A stretch of DNA of 64,000 bases from Balneolaceae bacterium (lineage in GTDB: Bacteria; Bacteroidota; Rhodothermia; Balneolales; Balneolaceae): positions 1 to 64,000 of the forward strand of contig JAGYJQ010000004.1 of assembly GCA_018401935.1 (NCBI GenBank), written 5' to 3'. A model generated the notes under the pieces. The model had not been told where the DNA came from. It searched no databases and was given only the letters and a program-made list of their open reading frames with translations. Below, one piece after another: positions 45,233 through 55,637 of the stretch; the stretch's first letter is position 1, and each line of letters opens with the position of its first letter. A program made the position numbers and the translations under genes.

Positions 45233-46969
45233 TTAGTCTATGGTAATCATACTGAAATTGAATCCGCCCTGAAGAACCTCGACCCGAATCAGCGCCTGAC
45301 CCGCCTCAAAATCCTCCTCACCAAATGTAATCTGGCCCCAGCTCTGATACCCACCGGTATCTGGAATATCCATATCCGAACCAATGGGTTTATCATTCAC
45401 CTTAATGCGCATTTTCCCACTACCGGTTGATGCAATTCGAGCTCGAACGGTATAGGTGCCCGCTTGAGTAACATTTACGGTATATTCGAGCCATTCGCCG
45501 GTTTCAATCCATCCGATGTTATAATCAACCGAAGGGTCAGAGCAGGCTTCAATATCGACCCCATCATTTCTAAAGGACCAACCACGATTACCCACATTTT
45601 GATTATCATCGCTGCTCACTTGTTTGTACTCAGTGTCGTAATAGGAAACCCCCTGATTTCCTATGTCGTAGTGTACGGCAAAGATATTGCCGGGAACATT
45701 TATTTCGGTATAAGGCACATTTTTAACATTGAAATCGGGTGAAAACCAAGCGGCTAACACATCGGGTCGTAGAGTGGTTTTGTCAATAGCTAAGTCCCGG
45801 GCCATTTGAAACAGTCCTTGTTCCGCTTCCTGAGCAGTCGGGCGTGGCCCATTTCCTTTCCAATAATTGACTACTTTTTCGTAATTGGGATTAGTTGGAG
45901 ATGATAGAGGAGAGGTAACGGTTTCAAGTTTTTTATGGGTCCACTTGTTCCATCCAATATTCAAACTTTCCACTAATTCCTTGGTTTCAAAAAACCAAAC
46001 ATTAGAATTCTCTCCGGTTTCTCCAAGCCATAAAGGCGTATCATATTGATCTCGAATATTGAGTAAGTATTGAATGGTTCCCTGATCGGTTTCGTTCCAA
46101 TATTTATGGAAGGCATATACCATATTGTCGTCAAAGGGTGGATACAAATAATCAAAGGTGGTGGCGTAATAGTTTCCTTCGATAAAGAGAATATGATTCT
46201 TGTCTATAGCCCTAATAGCAGGGACTATTTTACCATAGAAACGAGCTAAATCCTTACCATCATACCCATCTGGAGTCACTGGTTCATTGATAATATCATA
46301 GCCCATCACAATGGTTTCGTCCTTATAACGACGGGCAATTTCTTCCCATACTTTAATTGTGATGGGCCAATAGGTTTCACTTTCGGTAAAAAATCGAGCT
46401 TCACCATCACTATCCGAGATTTCACTTGCACTTTGAGCCCCCGGAGCCGCATGCATATCAAAAATAACATCTATGCGGTGACGCTTACACCATACCAATA
46501 AATTATCGATGCGCTCAAAACCCGATTCCTTAAAGGCACCCGTTTCTAAATCATAGAAAATATCATAGTGAAAGGGTACCCGGATATGATCCACCCCCCA
46601 TTCTTTCATAGCGATGATATCGTCTTCGGTTACATAGTTATCCCTAAATTCTTTAAACCATTGTTCTGCTTTGGCTGCACCAATAAGTTCGGTGATTTCA
46701 TTTCGAACATCGGTTGCGCCAAAGCCCCCAGGCATTTTGAACATATAACCCTCAGGAAGTAACCAGCCACCAAGGCCAAAACCTTTGATCACTACAGGAT
46801 CGCCTTGCCGGTTTAGAATCTCTTTTCCATCGACCCGAAAAAAGGTTTTGTCGTTGTATCCATTCAAATCTTGGTCATCAACCGAAGGTGCTGTTGGATT
46901 TTTACATGCACTTAGCAACCCCATGCTAAGTATCAATAGAAGGGTGAAATTGATTAAATTAGAGCGCAT
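45233..46969 (-). CDS. GH5-family glucanase lipoprotein with CBM6
   Basis: 578 residues. Lipobox LLSAC gives a lipidated Cys22. The GH5 barrel runs to about residue 410: KGFGLGGWLLPEGYMF, WGVDHIRVPFHYD, DMHAAPGAQ, catalytic acid/base Glu229 in IINEP, and nucleophile Glu317 in WLGETGE. Residues 425-578 form a CBM6 (YDIGNQGVSYYDTEY, GVDIEACSDPSVDYNIGWIETGEWLEYTVNV, YQSWGQITF). The sequence resembles exo-1,3-beta-glucanase or endoglucanase members; the exact linkage is not certain. It probably sits on the outer membrane surface, trimming products of the GH16 enzyme whose gene precedes it. Confidence 0.92.
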   Translation of the reverse strand: MRSNLINFTLLLILSMGLLSACKNPTAPSVDDQDLNGYNDKTFFRVDGKEILNRQGDPVVIKGFGLGGWLLPEGYMFKMPGGFGATDVRNEITELIGAAKAEQWFKEFRDNYVTEDDIIAMKEWGVDHIRVPFHYDIFYDLETGAFKESGFERIDNLLVWCKRHRIDVIFDMHAAPGAQSASEISDSDGEARFFTESETYWPITIKVWEEIARRYKDETIVMGYDIINEPVTPDGYDGKDLARFYGKIVPAIRAIDKNHILFIEGNYYATTFDYLYPPFDDNMVYAFHKYWNETDQGTIQYLLNIRDQYDTPLWLGETGENSNVWFFETKELVESLNIGWNKWTHKKLETVTSPLSSPTNPNYEKVVNYWKGNGPRPTAQEAEQGLFQMARDLAIDKTTLRPDVLAAWFSPDFNVKNVPYTEINVPGNIFAVHYDIGNQGVSYYDTEYKQVSSDDNQNVGNRGWSFRNDGVDIEACSDPSVDYNIGWIETGEWLEYTVNVTQAGTYTVRARIASTGSGKMRIKVNDKPIGSDMDIPDTGGYQSWGQITFGEEDFEAGQALIRVEVLQGGFNFSMITID

Positions 46970-47023
46970 ATCTTTAGTTAGAAAAGTTGAGTTGAGTATT
47001 GAGTTGAGAGTTGAGAAGAAAAT

Positions 47024-50000
47024 CTATTTTATAAGCACCATTTTTTTGGTTTCTAATGAAATACCATCTACAACGATACTATATAAATAGACCCCGCTAG
47101 GTAATTGAGAGGCGTTAAATTGGGTAGAATGAATACCAGCAGATCTATTTTTTTGATCCAACACGGCTACTTGTCTACCCAACACATCCACAATTTCTAT
47201 TTGAACTTGAGCTGCACGATCTAGCTCATAACCAATTTGCGTACTTGGGTTAAATGGATTGGGATAGTTTTGATACAGTCTAATGGTACTAGGCTTGGCA
47301 TCGGTGCTACCCAAATCCTCAGTGGAGGTAGGGATTCTTAGAAGATTCGCGGATCCCTGACCATTGAGAGAATAGAGGCGAACATAATCCACGTACATTT
47401 TTGATGGCATTTCAACGCTTACTTGATTGGCCGAAGCTGCATCGGTGAAATCTCCCCCTACTGCCATATTCATAATCAAAAAGTAAGGCTTATTAAAGGC
47501 TGCACGAAGTTCCGTATTGTTTGTGCCGAAAGGTGCTGTATATAGGAAATGCTCTTTGCCTTGATCTACGATCGCATACCGAATTTCGTTGGAGGTCCAA
47601 TAGAGCCGGTAGGTTACAAAACGATTGTTTAACCCGTTAGCCGGCACATAGGGTGAGTTGTAGTTCACATCATTCGATATAGAAGCTGCACAGGTTGGAT
47701 TAGCTGCTGAACACGCCGCTTGAGCATACCATATGGCATTTGAACTCACAAAATTATTAGCACTACTGTTTGCAAAACCTTGTGCCGAACGGAAAGCTGC
47801 CTTATGCCCCATTTCCATGAGGTCCATCTCACCCGAACGAGGCCAGCCTACTGCTTCATGATCGTTACCAAGAAACCAGACTGCAGGCCATAGACCGGTC
47901 TCTACATTAGGTACCATCATTCGCACTTCGAACATGCCGTATTGTAACTCAACTTTGTTTTGCGTTTGTACTCGACCTGACCTAAACGAACCGGAATTTG
48001 GAGAATCGGCTGTAATGACTAATGCTGTGTTTCGTTCGTCGCCTGGTATTTCTTCAATCCCCACGTTATTTCGAGAGTAGGTTTGGAGCTCATTATTGCC
48101 CCAGCCACAAAGATTCTGCCCATCCTCACATCCATTGCCTTCATCATAACTCCAAAACTGAGCATTCAACTGAGGTCGGGTAAATTCATCCCACCACAAT
48201 AGATTTTCTGGATGGAAAAAAACGGAATACAAACTCGAATCTGACTCATCTTCCGAGATTACTTTAACAAAGCTACTTCCTGGAATGGTATTTGAGTTGA
48301 ATATTTCGACAGTAGCCGATGAATTAGTGGGGATTACTTCTAAGTTGGGAACCTGACTTATTCCAGGTGAAAGGGCATAGTCATAATGCATTTGATGGGC
48401 TAGAAAATTCTCAATCTCATTACCATCTATACGAATAGATGCTAAACTAGGATCTGAAAGGGCTGAAACTATGCCAAAGTCAATTTCATAACGTTGCGCA
48501 GTCTCGCCATCCTCGGCAACAACATCAACCATGGTCGTCCCAGGTACACCTGAGGCCGGTGAGACGGTGTAGCTAGCTGCAGTATCTGTTAGGAAAACTT
48601 GTACCTCTGGTACACTGGTTGCGTTCGATGCCAGGACGTAGTAATACTCTAGACGTTCTGGTGTGAATTCTGAAAGCGCTTCACCATCAATGTAGATGTC
48701 GCTTAAGGTCGCATCTGTCCCAACATTTTCTTCCCCTTTGTAGAAGTATAAATTGTCTATATATATGGTGGGTTTATCTCCTCTCCCAGCGTCATCAAAC
48801 TTAAATTGGAAGACTTCATTTAAATTGACTACTCGTGAATAAGAACTCAGTGGTATGTCATAACTGCGCCAAGTACTCTTTACAATAGGCAAGGCTACCG
48901 GTGTTTCTAGAGGGCCAGGACTAATTATAGAAAGATTTATGCCACTTGCATCAGGGGTCCAAAGGTCCACATGAAGAAAATCCATGTTCGAAACATTCAC
49001 GCTGCCGCTTAATTCGGTGCCTTGATAATTAAAATCATCGTACTTCAGGACGAGCTCTTCACCAATAGCGTATTCGGTGACTTTCGTACTTTGACTCCAA
49101 TTCGGATTAAAGTTGGTGCCCGCCTTATCTGAATACGCCCTACTATAAATAGATAGTACATCATTTTGGTTTCTAACGGGTGGGGTAGGTGCTGGCTCTT
49201 GTGGTACAGAAACCGTTACAAAATTTACGGTATACCTTCGGGTCAATGTACTATCGGTTGCTAAGGTTTCAATCACTGCCTGCCCAGGTATTTGGGATGC
49301 TTGTTGAATGGTGATTTGTGCCTCTTTATTACTTAAGCTAGCGGAAATTTGGGGTATATAACTAAGATTTCCAGGTAGCTCAACCTCATATGTATAGCTG
49401 TTTGGATCAAAATTAACCAATGTAGTACCATCCACTTTAATATCAACCAGATAAGCATCTAAGCTGTCAGGGGTTTCGGCCCGGTAGAAATAAATATTGT
49501 CCAAGTAAAATGTAGGTGAGCTACCGGATCCACCATTATTGAAGGCCATCTGAAATAATTCACTCAGGTCAGTGTTCGAAGAAAATTCACTCAGTGGGAT
49601 ATCAAAACTAGACCATTCATTCGGTGTGATTGCTAAGGCGCGTGAGGCTATTTCAGGTCCAGGTGAAAGTAGCTGTAGTTCTAACGCGCTTCCATTGGCC
49701 GTCCAAACATCGATGTGCAGATATTCCATGTGCGTTAGGTCCACCGTTCTACCTAATTCGATACCTTGATAATTAAATCCAGCATATTTTAGTACCTCAT
49801 TCGAGTCGATCTCAATCACACTGACTTGAGTAGCCTGATTCCAATTGGCAAAAAAGTTGGTGTTAGCCACATTTCTAAAGCTGTCACTGAAAACCGAGAG
49901 TACATCTATCTGCTTATGATCGGGGGTGGAGGCGGTACTGTCGGGTTGTTGGGCAAATGCACTGGAATGGAATGCAACAAGCTGCAACACAAACCAAGTT

Positions 50001-50071
50001 ATAACCGTAGCAGATTTAAGGAACGGTTGGAAGCCCTTTTTTAGTTTATTAATGTGGATTGTAAAGGTCAT
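47024..50071 (-). CDS. Secreted GH16 endo-beta-1,3-glucanase-like protein
   Basis: 1015 residues. Signal peptide to about residue 40 (ending SSAFAQ); two copies of a carbohydrate-binding-like module (about 55-200 and 305-450; each has NYQG.EL...V, LSPGP and P.FYLDNIYFY), each followed by a cadherin-like/Ig strand set (LVDIKVDGTTLVNFDP and LSDIYIDGEALSEFTP), a third Ig-like unit near 540-620, the GH16 domain 625-900, and a T9SS domain 930-1015. The catalytic box is GEMDLMEM: Glu748 nucleophile, Asp750, Glu753 acid/base. The form E-x-D-x-x-E with the extra Met is that of laminarinase-type GH16. It leads the leftward transcript of the locus. Confidence 0.94.
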   Translation of the reverse strand: MTFTIHINKLKKGFQPFLKSATVITWFVLQLVAFHSSAFAQQPDSTASTPDHKQIDVLSVFSDSFRNVANTNFFANWNQATQVSVIEIDSNEVLKYAGFNYQGIELGRTVDLTHMEYLHIDVWTANGSALELQLLSPGPEIASRALAITPNEWSSFDIPLSEFSSNTDLSELFQMAFNNGGSGSSPTFYLDNIYFYRAETPDSLDAYLVDIKVDGTTLVNFDPNSYTYEVELPGNLSYIPQISASLSNKEAQITIQQASQIPGQAVIETLATDSTLTRRYTVNFVTVSVPQEPAPTPPVRNQNDVLSIYSRAYSDKAGTNFNPNWSQSTKVTEYAIGEELVLKYDDFNYQGTELSGSVNVSNMDFLHVDLWTPDASGINLSIISPGPLETPVALPIVKSTWRSYDIPLSSYSRVVNLNEVFQFKFDDAGRGDKPTIYIDNLYFYKGEENVGTDATLSDIYIDGEALSEFTPERLEYYYVLASNATSVPEVQVFLTDTAASYTVSPASGVPGTTMVDVVAEDGETAQRYEIDFGIVSALSDPSLASIRIDGNEIENFLAHQMHYDYALSPGISQVPNLEVIPTNSSATVEIFNSNTIPGSSFVKVISEDESDSSLYSVFFHPENLLWWDEFTRPQLNAQFWSYDEGNGCEDGQNLCGWGNNELQTYSRNNVGIEEIPGDERNTALVITADSPNSGSFRSGRVQTQNKVELQYGMFEVRMMVPNVETGLWPAVWFLGNDHEAVGWPRSGEMDLMEMGHKAAFRSAQGFANSSANNFVSSNAIWYAQAACSAANPTCAASISNDVNYNSPYVPANGLNNRFVTYRLYWTSNEIRYAIVDQGKEHFLYTAPFGTNNTELRAAFNKPYFLIMNMAVGGDFTDAASANQVSVEMPSKMYVDYVRLYSLNGQGSANLLRIPTSTEDLGSTDAKPSTIRLYQNYPNPFNPSTQIGYELDRAAQVQIEIVDVLGRQVAVLDQKNRSAGIHSTQFNASQLPSGVYLYSIVVDGISLETKKMVLIK

Positions 50072-50380
50072 AGATGGATAAATTTACTGACTGTATGCCC
50101 CGAAAATCCTTGTTTAGGTGCATTAAATATCAGAGTGTAGGTATAAAAGCGAAGATTGAGGTAAAATTTAAGTCGATATATCGTTGTCTGATTAGGATAA
50201 TACACAGTTTTGTGCAAATTTGTGCAAATCTATTTCAATATTTGCAACATTTATTACAAACATATAATTTATGTAAGCGTTTTTATTTAGCACCACTGTG
50301 TCGAGTGCTTCGCGGTATAACATTCTAGATATGGCTTAGGTCACGATTAGATTTAAAACAATAATTAACATTCAATACTT
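50072..50380. promoter_or_regulatory. Divergent control region of the glucan locus
   Basis: 309 bases between the GH16 gene and the rightward CBM gene. TTTGTGCAAA occurs twice back to back at 50209-50228, each an ATTTG/CAAAT-type imperfect palindrome with a 10-base step, and a related TTTGCAA lies at 50251-50257. TGTAAGCGTTTTTA at 50272-50285 resembles half of a LacI/GalR-type operator (TGTAAGCG). A shared regulator that controls both arms of the locus is implied. No regulator gene lies nearby in this window. Confidence 0.5.
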
Positions 50381-52776
50381 ATGAATAAAGCTACAATTAA
50401 ACAAATAACGGCAGGACTATTTTCTATGCTGTTAATGATTGGTTTTGCTGTGGATTCGTCTGCGCAATACAAAAGCTATGGAGAAAACATCATTTTCAAT
50501 GGTGATTTCTCAATGGGGGATTCACTTTGGGCTGTTGAAGGATTTAGAGGAACAGTCACCCATAATGACACTCTTATTTTTACCATCACTGAAGCAGGTA
50601 GCCCATGGGAGTTGCAATCATACCAAGTGCTAAGTGCTGATCAGATTGCTGCACTAGCCACTGGTGGCACTTGGGAGCTTAGTTTTGATGCAATGACCAC
50701 AGATTCAGCTAAAAACTTCCATGCATTTTTAGGTCATAATGGTGGTGGATGGGAGCGCTACTGGGCAACTGACAATGGTAATGGAACCGGTGATGTTGCG
50801 ATCGATGACACTATGAGAACATACACGTTGACCACCGATATTACCGAAACATGGGAATCCATGAAAATAGGATTTGAAGTGGCAGGGGATGCTTCAGATT
50901 TGTACATGGACAATCTAATGTTACGTAAGGTGACGGATAACCTGATATTCAACGGCGATTTCAGTTATGGAGATTCAACCTGGGTGTTAAGTCCGGGCGC
51001 AGCCACTGTTGGTGTGGTTGACGGAGAGATGGTTTTCTCCAACATTCCAGGAACAGGAAATACCTATGATGTTCAAGCAATGCATCGTCTAAGTGCAGAA
51101 TCGTTAGATTCGCTAAAACCCGGACCCTATCAAGTGACCTTTGACGCAAGAACAAGCGAGGGAACTCAGGAAGTACACTTATTCTTTGGTGAAGTTGGTG
51201 GTGGTTGGGCTCGTTACTTCCCTGAGGCCGGTTCTGGTCGTATCACCGTTGATACAGAAATGAAGACCTATACCCTCGAGACTGCCATTGAAACTACCTA
51301 TGAGACAATGCAAATCGGTTTCGAAGCGAACTATGCTGCAGGTGATTTTATCTTTGACAATTTAGCAGTCACTCGTATTACGGACATAGTTCCTGATGCA
51401 CCTGAAGTAGCTCTTAGTACAGAAAACGGAGTTGTAACTATATCAGTAACGAACAACGGTGTACTTCTTATGATGTGTTCTTTGCCGACACTGCGTTTAC
51501 AAGCGGTAAAGGTGGTTCATTAGTTGCCACTCTTAATGCTGAGAATAACTTCACAGCAACCCATACAACCATGGCCCCTCATCCAGATTTAGTAACTAGC
51601 TTTGATGCTTATTACGGTGTGGTTGGGCGTTCAGACAAAGGTACCGCGAGTGAAATGACCGCTGACATGATTAATGCAGAGATGTCGGTTCGTGAAAACT
51701 ACATCGTTGAATTAAGCGAGGATGCTGTAAATGCTGTTGCTGGAGCTCTAGAAACAGGTATAGTGCCGGATGCATCTGTATTAGGCGGTTTTTTCCCTGC
51801 TGATTACAAGCCATTTGAAATTACTACTGACAATATCCGTACGGAAGGTTCTGGTGGAGATTCAAATGAAGATATTTCAGCTAAGTTCTGGGTGGGTTTT
51901 GAAACCTTCACAGGCGGTGACTTAATAGTATTTTATGCTGAAATCATGGATGATGTGGTTATTCCTACTCCTGAAGCATCAGGTGTTGGTGGTGGATGGA
52001 ACTTCGATTCATGGGAAGGTGGTATCGGAACCTACGAGCCTGCCTCACTGGTGACGGGTTCGGATCACGAGAGTTTTGAATCGGGTGACGAGCCTGACTA
52101 CCAATTACGTGCTGGTTTCATGGGTGGTAGAGCACCTTATATTATGGCTTGGGATGGAGATTCTGGAGATCCGGGGTATAATCAGGAAGTTGGTAACTCT
52201 GCAACTATTGGTGATAGCTCGCAGGCAGGTATGTACCGCTTATTGACCGTCCTTAGTACTATTGAATTTAGTGGAGTTAACACTGGAGCAAAAGATTTTG
52301 ACTTCCCTACTGGTACTGGCGTAACTACTGTTCCTTTCCAGTTAGCCATTAATGACAATGATGGTACAGGGCGTGACGCGCAGTATGCATGGTCATCTAA
52401 GAGTACTTCTCAATGGTGGAATACTCCATCACAATGGGAAGTTGTCGCTTTGGTCGGTGCCGATGCAACCTATTCAGTATCTAATGAAGAGGAAATCGCT
52501 GGTCAGCCTACTAACTACAAGCTCGAGCAAAACTATCCTAACCCATTTAACCCAAGTACGACCATTCAATTCAGCTTGGCTGCTGCACAGGATGTGACTC
52601 TTGAGGTGTACAACATGTTAGGACAGAAAGTAGCTACTCTTATACAAGGCGAAACGCTATCTGCAGGTAATCATACCCAGAAGTTTGATGCATCAGCCTT
52701 ATCGTCTGGTATGTATGTGTACAGAATTAGCACGCCTAACTTTGTACAATCACGAACTATGATGCTAATCAAATAA
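50381..52776 (+). CDS. Secreted two-CBM binding protein, frame broken once
   Basis: Read as one gene of about 798 codons. Signal peptide MNKATIKQITAGLFSMLLMIGFAVDSSAQ; two repeated modules (ENIIFNGDFSMGDSLWAVEG..., DNLIFNGDFSYGDSTWVLSP...), each of CBM4/9-like jelly-roll form; a linker at about residue 350 (VALSTENGVVTISVTNNG); then a beta-rich domain with ENYIVELSEDAVNAVAGALETG and NNDGTGRDAQYAWSSK-type segments; and a T9SS tail (NYPNPFNPSTTIQFSL, end MMLIK). The frame shifts near 51461-51470: the protein continues from ...SVTNNG to ...YDVFFADTAF. A single indel, probably a base-call error, separates two otherwise normal halves. Likely binds glucan outside the cell. Confidence 0.85.
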
Positions 52777-52802
52777 AATTAGCTAGTTAATTATTTAATA
52801 TG

Positions 52803-52843
52803 TAGGGTGCAGCTGATGTGCAATTCAGATGCACCCTATTTTT
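52803..52843 (+). terminator. Strong terminator between CBM and TonB genes
   Basis: TAGGGTGCA (52803-52811) pairs with TGCACCCTA over a perfect 9-base stem with a ~21-base loop, followed by TTTTT at 52840-52844. It lies 27 bases past the CBM gene stop and 14 before the TonB-receptor start, so it could let the first gene be made in excess of the receptor. Confidence 0.9.
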
Positions 52844-52856
52844 AATCCTTACATCT

Positions 52857-55606
52857 ATGTGCAAAAGATTATTAAGCTGGTTAAGCGTAGTAGCAGTTTT
52901 CCTTTTTATTGGAAGTACGTCATTACAAGCAGGAACAAAAGGTAAAATATCGGGTACGGTTATTGATGAATTTGGGGAAACCCTCGTGGGAGTACAGGTC
53001 TTTGTAGAAGGGACTACAAAGGGTACAGTTACCGATGTAAATGGTAAATACTCCATTATAAATTTAGATCCTGGTACCTATACTGTTGTATTTCGATATA
53101 TCGGTTTCGCTACAGTAAAAGTGGAAAAAGTACAGGTTATTGTTGATAAGACCACAACGGTCGATGCTACCTTAGTAGAAGAAGCCATAGAAGGGCAAGA
53201 AATTATCGTTACTGCCAAGCGTCCTATTGTTGAGAGGGACAGAACGACCACTACCTCATATGTGACCGCAGAGCAATTAGAAAATCTTCCTTTGGTTAGT
53301 TTATCAGAGGCGATTAACCAGCAGGCAGGTATTGTAGATGGACACTTTAGAGGAGGAAGACAGGGAGAGGTATCTTATTTAGTGAACGGTGTTCCTATAA
53401 ATAATGCATTTAATAACAGCGCCTCTTTTGACGTGGAACAAAACATGGTATCCTCATTAGAAGTTATTAGTGGGGTATTCAACGCAGAGTATGGACAGGC
53501 GCTCAGTGGGGTCGTAAATATCGTAACCAAAGGTGTGAGCCCTAGCTGGTCGGGTAGTTTTTTAGGCTATGCAGGTAGAATCGCAAGTAATCGAGAATTA
53601 GAATTCGTAACGCGCAACACCGATCAAACCATTTTTCTAAGCGATAGTGATTTTTCAAATCAAAAATTTTCCTACTCCGAAGCTGCTCCTACTATAGGTG
53701 ACCAAGACTACCAGGTTTCTCTAGGTGGGCCAATTATAAAAGATAAACTCAGTATTCAAAGCACTTTACGGTTTGTTAAATACGATGGGCATCTAATTGG
53801 ACGAGATTTGTTCCGACCTAGTGATGTTCAAAGCCCGAATATACGTACTGGAGCTAATCCAAATTCATGGTTAATCCAAGCATCTGGAGATGGTGAGTTC
53901 GAATCGTTAAATCGTCAAGAAAGATTGTCTTTGAACAGTTCATTTGTGTATGAAATAAACAGTCGTTTAAAACTGGATTATAATTTGTTCTATCAATTTG
54001 GTGATGGCAAAAGCTATAATCACGGGTACAAGTACAATCCTGCAGGTATAAATCAACACTATTTCTCTAACCAAACTCATATTGTTGGGCTGAGATATAC
54101 TATAGGTGATAATGCATTTGCCTTTATCCTACAGTTATTTAGATGATCAGAGTGAGAGCTATTTATACGACGATGTCTCAGCACAGGGTGATCTGGATGA
54201 ACATTATGTACAGCCATCTCAGGGTTCTCAGCAGGGCGCTTATGCCTTTGCTATAGGTGGGGGAAATGATTTGTATTCGATTAAGAAATTACCAAGTCTC
54301 AGACCATTGTAGCTGATTATACAGGTAACTTAACAATACTGTTTTGTGGAAATCAGGGGTAAGTGCTCGTTTCCACAGCCTAGATAATGAGAGCTTTGGT
54401 ATTAGTGTAAATCAGGCAACTCAACGAGAGCTTTTGAATCTACCGATCCTTCGGTAAACAATGATTTAGAAGTTAACCCGTGGGAAGTTGCTGGATATTC
54501 CAAACAAAACTGGAATTTGATAACCTGATTGTTAATGCTGGTTTGATTTGACTACTTTGAACCAGATTTTTGTGGTGCCAGTGGATTTATCCCAGTTTAA
54601 CGAACTAGAAATATTGGATACTGAGACTGGCCAAATGGTATCGAATCGTAGGGAAGCCGATCCGACCTACCAGATTAGTCCTAGACTGGGGTCGCTTTCC
54701 CGATTTCAAACAGGAGTTATGCGATTCTCCCGCAGGTTATTTTCCAGACCCCACAGCTAAATTTATTGTATACAAATAATGAGTTTGACCGGCCTGATGC
54801 GGCGAGTTACACCCTAGGGAAATGCTAATCTTGAACCCGAGCGCACCTTACAATTTGAAGTGGGCCTTCAGCAGGGATATCTGAGAGCATGGTATTGATT
54901 TGACCGTCTTTTCAAAAAGATATCCGAGAGTTATCGGGTCAAACGGCTGTACGGGGAAGTATTGGAACACCCATAGGACGTTTAGAAAATATTGATTACG
55001 GAACCGTTAAGGATTTACTCTGTCACTTTTGAGCGGGGTAAAGGCCAGTTATCATAGTTCATAGATTACACTGCCCACAATTTGCTAGCGGTTCAGCTTC
55101 TAATCCGGCTGAGCGGTTTAACGTTTTGTTACTAACTCTGAAAGAAATTGTTAGCATTAACCGACTAAGGCGGGATCGTAGAAACGTATTAAACAACTCG
55201 TTTACTTGGAATAGCGATTTTGGTTTAACTCTGTCTGCAATTAACAGTTTGCAATCAGGCAACCGTATACATCTGAGCGTAATAACATTACCTCATTGAC
55301 ACTAATAATGAGATACCCCAACTTGGTTTAATTCAGTTTACGAGCATACTACAAACCACCACAATTGGTACATAATATCGAGTTTTTGTACAGGTTGATA
55401 ATGTGTTCGACTCAGCTCCTCATTATATGGTATTTATGTCGACACGGGTCAGCTAATGGAGTCTACTGAGTTGCAACGACTTCTCCAATGCAGGTACTAG
55501 ACCTGGGGGTTGAACACCCTTAACGAGTGATATATAGATCAATCTCGTAGAGGAGCTCCTCGATCCGTGCAAAATTGGATTAAGTTATAAATTTAAAATG
55601 AGCTGA
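52857..55606 (+). CDS. TonB-dependent receptor with carboxypeptidase-like domain, frame broken
   Basis: Signal peptide MCKRLLSWLSVVAVFLFIGSTSLQA, then a CarboxypepD-regulatory-like domain (GKISGTVIDEFGETLVGVQVFVEGTTKGTVTDVNGKYSI...), then a plug (TTTSYVTAEQLENLPLVSLSEAINQQAG, GVFNAEYGQALSGVVNIVTKG) and a beta barrel. The intact frame stops at 54146. Further pieces in other frames still read as barrel (e.g. SNRREADPTYQISPRLG, SLNPERTLQFEVGLQQG-like, then IGLSYKFKMS ending at 55606). Many small indels thus break 54120-55600, while the amino-acid sense is kept. Start 52857 is chosen because the earlier ATG at 52818 lies in the terminator. It would carry glucan oligosaccharides or a bound ligand inward; no SusD partner is seen. 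Confidence 0.82.
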
Positions 55607-55637
55607 ACAGTAATTAAGCGGTTTTTAAAACAGCAGT

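Noticed and set aside
50381-52776. Two adjacent genes instead of one
   Set aside because: The second frame starts in mid-domain without a signal peptide, and the sense of the protein continues across the join. One indel explains it.
52818-52856. Earlier start for the TonB receptor
   Set aside because: The ATG at 52818 falls in the terminator loop and would add residues before a normal signal peptide.
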